A stretch of 64,000 bases of DNA from Gordonibacter faecis (GTDB lineage: Bacteria > Actinomycetota > Coriobacteriia > Coriobacteriales > Eggerthellaceae). The position numbers and the translations under genes are program-made. The notes under the pieces are model-generated. The model did no database searches and was not told the DNA's origin. It saw only the letters and a list, made by a program, of their open reading frames with translations. The stretch covers positions 62,001 through 126,000 of the forward strand of contig NZ_JASJEU010000014.1 in NCBI RefSeq assembly GCF_030077735.1, read 5' to 3'. Below are positions 58,738-64,000 of the stretch, piece by piece; the stretch's first letter is position 1; each line of letters starts with the position of its first letter.

Positions 58738-60486
58738 CTAAGGCCTGGCAGCGGCCACCACATAGGTGAGGCTGGCGATATCGCGCGACACGTCGGGCTC
58801 GTACGTTAATCGGGCGCCGTCGGGAAGCTTCAAACCGAATGCCACCACGAGCGTGCCCTGGCTACCAATAGTGAAATCGGTCACCACGCCGTTGCCTGTC
58901 GTAACAAGCGGAACCTCCACCGCCGTCCCCGCCCCTACCGGCGGAGTAAGCGTCACCCGCACGCCTGTCCTGGTAGCCTCATCCGCAAACACTGAGGACG
59001 CCCCGTCGAGACTCCCGCTTTTCACCGCCGTCACCTTGATATCCTCCACTGTGGAGGACGAGAACGTCTGGTTCTGTCCGGACACGTTGCCCGCGGCGTC
59101 CACCGTGACGAGCGCGGCCGAGGGCACGCTGCAAACCACCTGCAACGTCCACTGCGCATAGAGCGTTGCGGCTTCGGTCTTGTTCCAGCTCGCGGCGCTA
59201 CCACCGGCCGCGGTGTAGTACTGGTTGCCGCCCGTCTTCGCGTCGTACCAACCGGCGAACGTGTAGCCCGGCCGCTCGGGAGGCGTCGCGGAGATTGCCG
59301 GCATGGCGGCATCGTAAGTGGCGTCCACCGAGGCGGTCTGGCCGCCCGACCCGCCGTTGGCGTCGAACGACACCACGTACTTGTTCGCCTGCCAGCGCGC
59401 GTACAGCGTGGCGTTTGAGGTCTTGTTCCATTTCGCGGCGCTCGCACCGGACGAGGTGTAGTACTGCGTGCCGCCATCCACGGCGTCGTAGTAGCCCATG
59501 AAGGAGTAGCCCGCCCTCGAAGGCGTCTGGATGGCGGGCAAGGCAGAGTCGTACGTCGCGTTTGCTGTCGTCGAGCCGCCCGTACCCGCGCCGCGGTCCA
59601 ACGTGACGGTGTAGGAGTTGGCCGTCCAGTTTGCCTTGTACGACCTGACCCCCGTGGAGTTCTTGGGCACGGTGACGGTGGTCTGGGGCGTCGTACCGTT
59701 CGCGCCTGTCCAACCGGCGAACGTGTAGCCGTCGCGCGTGGGGTTCGACAGGGTGAAGCTGGCTGTTTCCACGGTGTAGGAGGTGGGATTGTTGCCGGTA
59801 GCGGTGCCCCCCTGCAGGTCGTAGGTGATGCTGTAGGAAATGGCCGTCCAGTTCGCCTTGTACGACCTGACCCCTGTGGAGTTCTTGGGCACGGTGACGG
59901 TGGTCTGGGGCGTCGTACCGTTCGAGCCCGTCCAACCGGCGAACGTGTAACCGTCACGCGTGGGGTTCGACAGGGTGAAGTTAGCCGTTTCCACGGTGTA
60001 GGAGGTGGGGTTGTTTCCCGTGGCGGTGCCCCCCTGCAGGTCGTAGGTGATGCTGTAGGAGTCAGCCGCCCATACCGCATACCACGTTGCGGCGGCGGTC
60101 GTTGCGGAGGGCAGCGTCGTTGCGGAGCCGCCAGCCGTTGTCGACCAGCCTTTGAACGTGTAGCCGGTGCGCACGGGATTCGCGGGCGCGGACGTGGCAG
60201 CCCCGTAAACGACAGACGTGGTCTTGTCGGCGGCCGAACCGGACCAGTTTCCGCCGTTCGCTTTCCATGTGATCGTATACGTGGGAGCCGTCACGCGAAT
60301 GCCGAGCACGGTAGAGCCGTCGCCCGCCCCTGGAGTCTTCGTCGAATCGACGATGCGGATTCCGAGCGACGTGTCGGCGAAAGCCGACACAAGGCCAACC
60401 GGCACCACCAGCACGGCTGCAACCATGCACGCCATCACAACGCGGACGAGCACGCGGATTTTCGGTTCTCTCTTCCTTGTCGGCAT
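58738..60486 (-). CDS. Secreted protein with InlB-type (Listeria-Bacteroides) repeats
   Basis: A 582-residue predicted surface protein. The signal peptide is MPTRKREPK followed by VRVVMACMVAAVLVVPVGLVSAFA. Five InlB-B/Flg_new repeats follow (about 70-410), each starting Y-x-I/V-T/S-x-D/K-x-x-G-G and ending GYTFAGW or similar. Two are near-identical tandem copies of 74 residues (222 bp). The C-terminal 150 residues are beta-rich with no LPXTG motif or membrane anchor. The ribosome site (AAAGGAA) is about 14 bp from the ATG, rather far. It lies between the variable-protein and avd genes. It carries no VR, so it is probably a partner surface protein or scaffold. Confidence 0.85.
   Translation of the reverse strand: MPTRKREPKIRVLVRVVMACMVAAVLVVPVGLVSAFADTSLGIRIVDSTKTPGAGDGSTVLGIRVTAPTYTITWKANGGNWSGSAADKTTSVVYGAATSAPANPVRTGYTFKGWSTTAGGSATTLPSATTAAATWYAVWAADSYSITYDLQGGTATGNNPTSYTVETANFTLSNPTRDGYTFAGWTGSNGTTPQTTVTVPKNSTGVRSYKANWTAISYSITYDLQGGTATGNNPTSYTVETASFTLSNPTRDGYTFAGWTGANGTTPQTTVTVPKNSTGVRSYKANWTANSYTVTLDRGAGTGGSTTANATYDSALPAIQTPSRAGYSFMGYYDAVDGGTQYYTSSGASAAKWNKTSNATLYARWQANKYVVSFDANGGSGGQTASVDATYDAAMPAISATPPERPGYTFAGWYDAKTGGNQYYTAAGGSAASWNKTEAATLYAQWTLQVVCSVPSAALVTVDAAGNVSGQNQTFSSSTVEDIKVTAVKSGSLDGASSVFADEATRTGVRVTLTPPVGAGTAVEVPLVTTGNGVVTDFTIGSQGTLVVAFGLKLPDGARLTYEPDVSRDIASLTYVVAAARP
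59620..60063 (-). repeat. Tandem 222-bp repeats inside the InlB-repeat gene
   Basis: 59620-59841 and 59842-60063 are near-identical in-frame units of 74 codons with only a few base changes (for example SNGTTP versus ANGTTP, ETANF versus ETASF). The similarity at DNA level, above that of the other repeats in the protein, indicates a recent duplication. Confidence 0.85.
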
Positions 60487-60588
60487 GGCTTATCGCACGT
60501 TCCTTTCGAGGTTCAACGCCACATGGCGGGTTTCGCATGCCCGAGACCCCGTTTTGTTCAACCGGTGGCCGAGCCTTATTCGTAACCT

Positions 60589-60612
60589 CTGCCGGGGACA
60601 CAGCCCCGGCAG
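60589..60612 (-). promoter_or_regulatory. GC-rich hairpin just downstream of the VR
   Basis: CTGCCGGGG and CCCCGGCAG form a perfect 9-bp stem with a 6-nt loop, 28 bp beyond the VR end and 15 bp after the variable-protein stop codon. It lacks a T-run on the coding strand, so it is not a normal terminator. Hairpin/cruciform elements at this place are known in the BPP-1 DGR to direct the target site for homing. Confidence 0.75.
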
Positions 60613-60627
60613 ATTCAAGATGTTGGA

Positions 60628-63600
60628 TTAGAGGCAGAAGCAGGGGCACACGCCATAGGCATTGCTCGCGTTGTAGCCGCCGGTCGGGTCGCCGTTCGCG
60701 CCCACATGAAGGAAACCCGTGTCGGTGCCCGGATTCACAGAACGCTCCCACCAATAGACAGCCGTCGACGGAGTCGCTTGGAGACCCTTCACCAAACTCG
60801 CATTGGCAGCGTAGTTATTGGGCACTTTGCCCTGCCAATACTCGTATTGAGACCCTTCTGCCGATATCCACCCTTTACCTGCGTAGTTCCCACCGCTGTA
60901 GATCGTGTTCGAATGCTCACGATAGCTGGCGAGGAAGAGGCTGTCGTTGGACGTGCTGACCGTTGAAGCAGTTGAACTATACGTTGGACCATAATATTTT
61001 TTGACTGGAGCGATGGCGTTCTGCAAATCACTCGGCACTTGGTTCCAGATGGCGTTGTCGTCGGTGCCATTGGCAACCGAGTCCGTGCCGGGGTTCATCC
61101 GTGCCCGAAGCTCGCTCGCTCCCCAACCGCCCGTATTCGTGTTCGTGGAATTCATGCGATACGTCGTATTCAGCAGGTTCTTGAACTGGAACGTCAAGCC
61201 TGCCTTGCCCCCGGAAGTCTTTTCATCATGATAAATGCCAATGATACGCACCTCATAAAGGACGCCACCCCACTTCGTCCAGCATTCGTACTTGCTGTCG
61301 TCGGCGATGTAGGCGTTGTACTTCGAGTAGTACGACGAGCCCGTTCCCTTCGATGAGATATCGGCTGCATGGGCCTTCACGGTGGTCAGGTCGTACTTCG
61401 TACCTGACGCCTTATCGAGGAGGTAGAACGATTCGTTCGCCTCGAACGTATAGGACACGTTCGCGAGCGACTGTACCGTCGCACCGCCGTCCGCGGCTGA
61501 CGCCTTGACCTTCGCGCTGCTGAGGTTCAGGCGGAATGTGCAGTCGAGCATATCGCTCGCCGCGATATCGAACGCACCGGACGCTGGAGTAGCGCTGTTC
61601 ACGCCAGTGCCGTAGCCGAAACTGACCGCCTTGGCGGTGTCGCTTCCTGGATACAGGCTGAACAGCTTCTGCGAATCCAGCGTTCCCGACGTCGCCTCCA
61701 GCAAGGTCGCGGCACCTTGATTGTTACAATCGATCTTCGTCATGGTAACGGAAGTGTCAGTATTGTTCTGGAACGTTGCGGAAGCAGTCAGGCTTGACTG
61801 CGCTTTCGACACGTCGTAGCCCGCACCCCCGAACGTAACCGCGATAGGGGCCGTCACGTTGACAGCCGAGGCGCGAGCTTCGGCAAGGTAGATTCCGGGG
61901 ATGAGCGACTCCGTCTTGTTTATCATGGGGATGTCTGAACCGGAGAGATCCTCATCGTCGTCAGGGCCGGCAGCCACTTCCACCGTCCGGCTTGAGCGGG
62001 CGAGTTCTTCGCCATCCAATGAGAGCACGGCGGTCACGTCGGTTGCGCCCGCCTTTTTTGCCGAAACGGTGCCAGCATCAACTGATAAGGGAGAGGCGGC
62101 GTAGGAGTAGGAAGTTTCCACGGGCTCGGGGACTTCCAAAAGGCCACCTTCGAGCAGATCTGCTTCCTGGCCCGTCTCAAGGGATAGTGGGTCAGCCGCC
62201 AGTTCCACCCCGTAAGGCAAAAGGTGATTGCCCGCCGACGGAAGGCCCACAATCCAGGGATAAGAACCTTCTGCGTTATAGGGGCAGTACACCGATACGC
62301 CGGTGCAGCCGGCAAGCACATCTTCCGCCACCGCCGGGGTGGCCAGAGCTACAACACGCGTGAGCGACCCGCAGGCCGCAAAAGCGCGCGAGTCAACCGA
62401 GGTCACACTTGCGGGAAGCCACACGTCGGTGAGCGCTGTGGCTTCAAAGGCTCGTGCGCCAATGTCGCGCAACCCCTCGGGGAATGTGACGCTTGCAAGC
62501 GAAGTGCACCCCGCAAACGCGCCCTCATCGATGGAGGTCACACCGTCAGGAAGTTTCACGCTCGTGATTGAGGCGCGGTTGGAAAACCCATTCGCAGCAA
62601 CCGAAGACACGCGATAGGAGGCTCCGTTCACCTCAGCTGTTGCGGGAATTTCCAGTTCAGCAGCAGGGTCTTCGGAACCCTCCCAGGAAACGGAGAGGGT
62701 GTAATCATCAAGCAGCGTGTAAGCGAACCCGCTTGCCGCCTTTTCATCGTCTTTGTTCTGTCCGTCAGAAGAATCTGCGCCAGGGTGCACCGTATCGCCG
62801 GGCTTGGCCGACGCGGAGAAGTTCCCAAAACCGGCCTTCTCCCACACGGCCTTGCGGGCGTCGTAGTCCTCACCCGAGGGAAGCGCCACGACAGCAGAAG
62901 CCTTTACCTCTTCCGGAAAAGCCTTGCTGTCAATGTCGCGCACAAAACCAAGTGCGGCAATTGAGGCAAGTGCTTCGCACCCAGCAAACGCATCGGGGCC
63001 AAGCGCCTCAACATCGGCCGGGATGACCGCTGAGGTACCCACGCCTGGTGGATACGCAATCAGCGTTTTCTTATCTTTGCTATAGAGAACACCGTTCCAC
63101 GAGGTGAAATTGGCGTTGCCCTCCCCAACCTCAATGCGGGAAAGCCTCACACACCGGGAAAATGCGGAAGCCGGGACAAGAGATGTTGGGTCGGGGATGT
63201 GGGCAACGCCCTCCTTGCCCTCGGGAATGGACAGGAGTTGAGCCATATCTTTCGTGAACACCATGCCGTCAAACGACATGAGGTTCTCGTTTTGGGAATT
63301 GATGGTGATGCGCGCAAGCGACGGGCAGCTGTTGAAAGCCCCGTCTGCGATATCACTGATAGTATCGGGAAGCGCAAGAGATTCAGCAGAAAGGTCAGCG
63401 GGTGAGCCTTCCGTTGCGAAACTTTTTACGGAGGTGACGGTGTAAGAGTCGGCCCCACTTATGACCTGGGCCGGAACCGTGATGGTGCCCGTGGGAGCGG
63501 TTCCATACCATCCAACAAGTGCAACCGAAACGCCGTCGGAGCACACCTCATACACGAGGCCATCATAGTGGAGGGAACCGATAGAAGCTTTGGATTCTCC

Positions 63601-63853
63601 CTGCGAGAGAGGGAGGGAACCGACCGTTTGACCGGACGGGAGAATTTGGGTAACACCCGACGCATTTTTTTCCGATTCTGCGTCTTGACCTGCGGAGGTT
63701 AAAGGCTTAGAGCCCCCCCCCCCCCGCGAGGTTTTCGTTGTCGACCGCAAAGGCCGACCCTACAGAAGCCAGCGTTAGGCTTGCTGCAAGAAGAACCGAC
63801 AGCCCCGCCGCAGCGACGCTCTGGCTCTTATTCCGATAGCTGCTTTGCCGCAT
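60628..63853 (-). CDS. DGR variable protein: secreted LRR/DUF6273-like surface protein, out of frame at a G13 tract
   Basis: The gene starts at ATG 63853 (AGGAAG upstream) with a signal peptide MRQSSYRNKSQ plus a hydrophobic core ending VGSAFA. At the G13 run (63725-63713) this frame meets a stop (ENLAGGGGL, TAA). The remaining 1040-residue frame (open from 63750) would be joined if the run were 12 or 15 G. The mature part has BspA-like leucine-rich repeats (about residues 105-470, e.g. GVTSIDEGAFAGCTSLASV), an Ig-like region (about 520-600), a beta-rich middle and a C-terminal domain resembling DUF6273 (about 825-1040). The VR covers about residues 991-1037, ending YGVCPCFCL. No LPXTG anchor is present. 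It is the diversified ligand-binding protein of the DGR, currently phase-off unless the run is a sequencing error. Confidence 0.9.
60641..60779 (-). other. DGR variable repeat (VR)
   Basis: Matches the TR over 139 bp with 15 substitutions, all at TR adenines of the coding strand: 11 A-to-G, 2 A-to-C and 2 A-to-T. They alter ten codons: nine Asn codons become Tyr (2), Gly (5), Thr (1) or His (1), and one Thr becomes Ala. The unchanged 3' part (GCAATGCCTATGGCGTGTGC) is the likely initiation-of-mutagenic-homing sequence; beyond it VR and TR diverge (CTGCTTCTG versus CTGATTCTC). Confidence 0.97.
63713..63725 (-). repeat. Poly-G (13) phase-variation tract
   Basis: Thirteen consecutive C on the plus strand, G on the coding strand, about 43 codons into the variable-protein gene and directly after its signal peptide region. 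Homopolymers of this length slip readily during replication. With 13 G the signal-peptide frame ends two codons later; 12 or 15 G would fuse it to the 1040-residue frame. Confidence 0.85.
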
Positions 63854-63883
63854 CGTCTTCTCTTCCTCACTTGGTTGCATGCG

Positions 63884-63901
63884 TGTCGAATATAATCGAC
63901 A
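63884..63901. promoter_or_regulatory. Inverted repeat TGTCGA-N6-TCGACA in the variable-protein leader
   Basis: Perfect 6-bp arms around ATATAA. On the coding strand TGTCGA also occurs 17 bp upstream, touching the last base of the -10 (63918-63913). Three copies of the motif this close to a promoter suggest an operator. Confidence 0.45.
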
Positions 63902-63917
63902 AAATGACATGCTCGAC

Positions 63918-63946
63918 AGTATAGCCATTGCTCGCGTTTCATGTAA
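63918..63946 (-). promoter_or_regulatory. Promoter of the DGR variable-protein gene
   Basis: TTACAT (63946-63941) and TATACT (63923-63918) are separated by 17 bp on the minus strand. Transcription would start near 63911, giving a leader of about 58 nt before the ATG at 63853. Confidence 0.65.
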
Positions 63947-64000
63947 AGGTGAATTTTGAAAAATATACAAGCAGTTTGCTAATATTTTGAAGCTTACCTT

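Noticed and set aside
58738..60486. A second VR in the InlB-repeat protein
   Set aside because: Its 3' end has no similarity to the TR; the only long repeats in it are its own InlB-type units.
60628..63750. Treating the variable-protein gene as a decayed pseudogene
   Set aside because: The only disruption is a length change in a 13-base homopolymer; the rest of the 1040 codons is open and the VR shows recent activity.

Overview
The window comes from a high-GC Gram-positive bacterium, most likely an anaerobic actinobacterium of the class Coriobacteriia (Eggerthellaceae-like). This is inferred from GC-rich genes with GAAAGGAG-type ribosome sites, a class B sortase, a single-membrane ABC efflux system without a TolC-type partner, and many ATGA-overlapping genes. 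The genus cannot be fixed from the sequence alone.

Layout. 1-2.7 kb: lysS (cut by the window edge), greA, tatA and tRNA-Pro(CGG). 2.9-3.5 kb: a small toxin-antitoxin-like pair. 3.6-8.8 kb: a MacAB-like efflux operon facing a response regulator/histidine kinase pair; both divergent promoters carry the same 17-bp box 10 bp upstream of the -10. 8.8-19 kb: a thioesterase, a GGDEF-EAL protein coupled to an orphan solute-binding lipoprotein, a flippase/ATP-grasp/flippase operon and a DnaJ-domain membrane protein. 19.4-25.3 kb: purH, purN and purM with PEBP, isochorismatase-like and XdhC genes between them. 25.4-28.6 kb: sortase B, a 39-residue membrane peptide and a two-domain PPK2. 28.8-37.5 kb: a complete type II-A CRISPR-Cas locus (36 repeats, csn2, cas2, cas1, cas9) with a divergent tracrRNA upstream of cas9. 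37.6-46.8 kb: ldh, an rRNA methyltransferase, cydDC, a patatin, TatD and TcdA. 46.9-56.2 kb: lhr, then a translationally coupled carotenoid cluster (crtI, crtB and a fused prenol kinase/prenyl-phosphate kinase).

56.4-63.9 kb holds the most notable system, a complete diversity-generating retroelement (DGR). In order of transcription on the minus strand it comprises a secreted variable protein with its variable repeat (VR) at the C-terminus, a GC-rich hairpin just past the VR, an InlB-type repeat protein, an Avd-like accessory protein, the template repeat (TR) and a DGR-type reverse transcriptase. TR and VR align over 139 bp without gaps and differ at 15 positions; all 15 are adenines in the TR coding strand. 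The variable protein also has a run of 13 G just after its signal peptide. In the sequenced state this run puts the signal peptide out of frame with the rest of the protein; 12 or 15 G would join them. The locus therefore appears to combine targeted mutagenesis of the binding domain with on/off phase variation of export.

The rest of the window is ordinary chromosomal content: translation, purine synthesis, redox export and RNA modification. Functional statements are from family resemblance read by eye; no database search was run.
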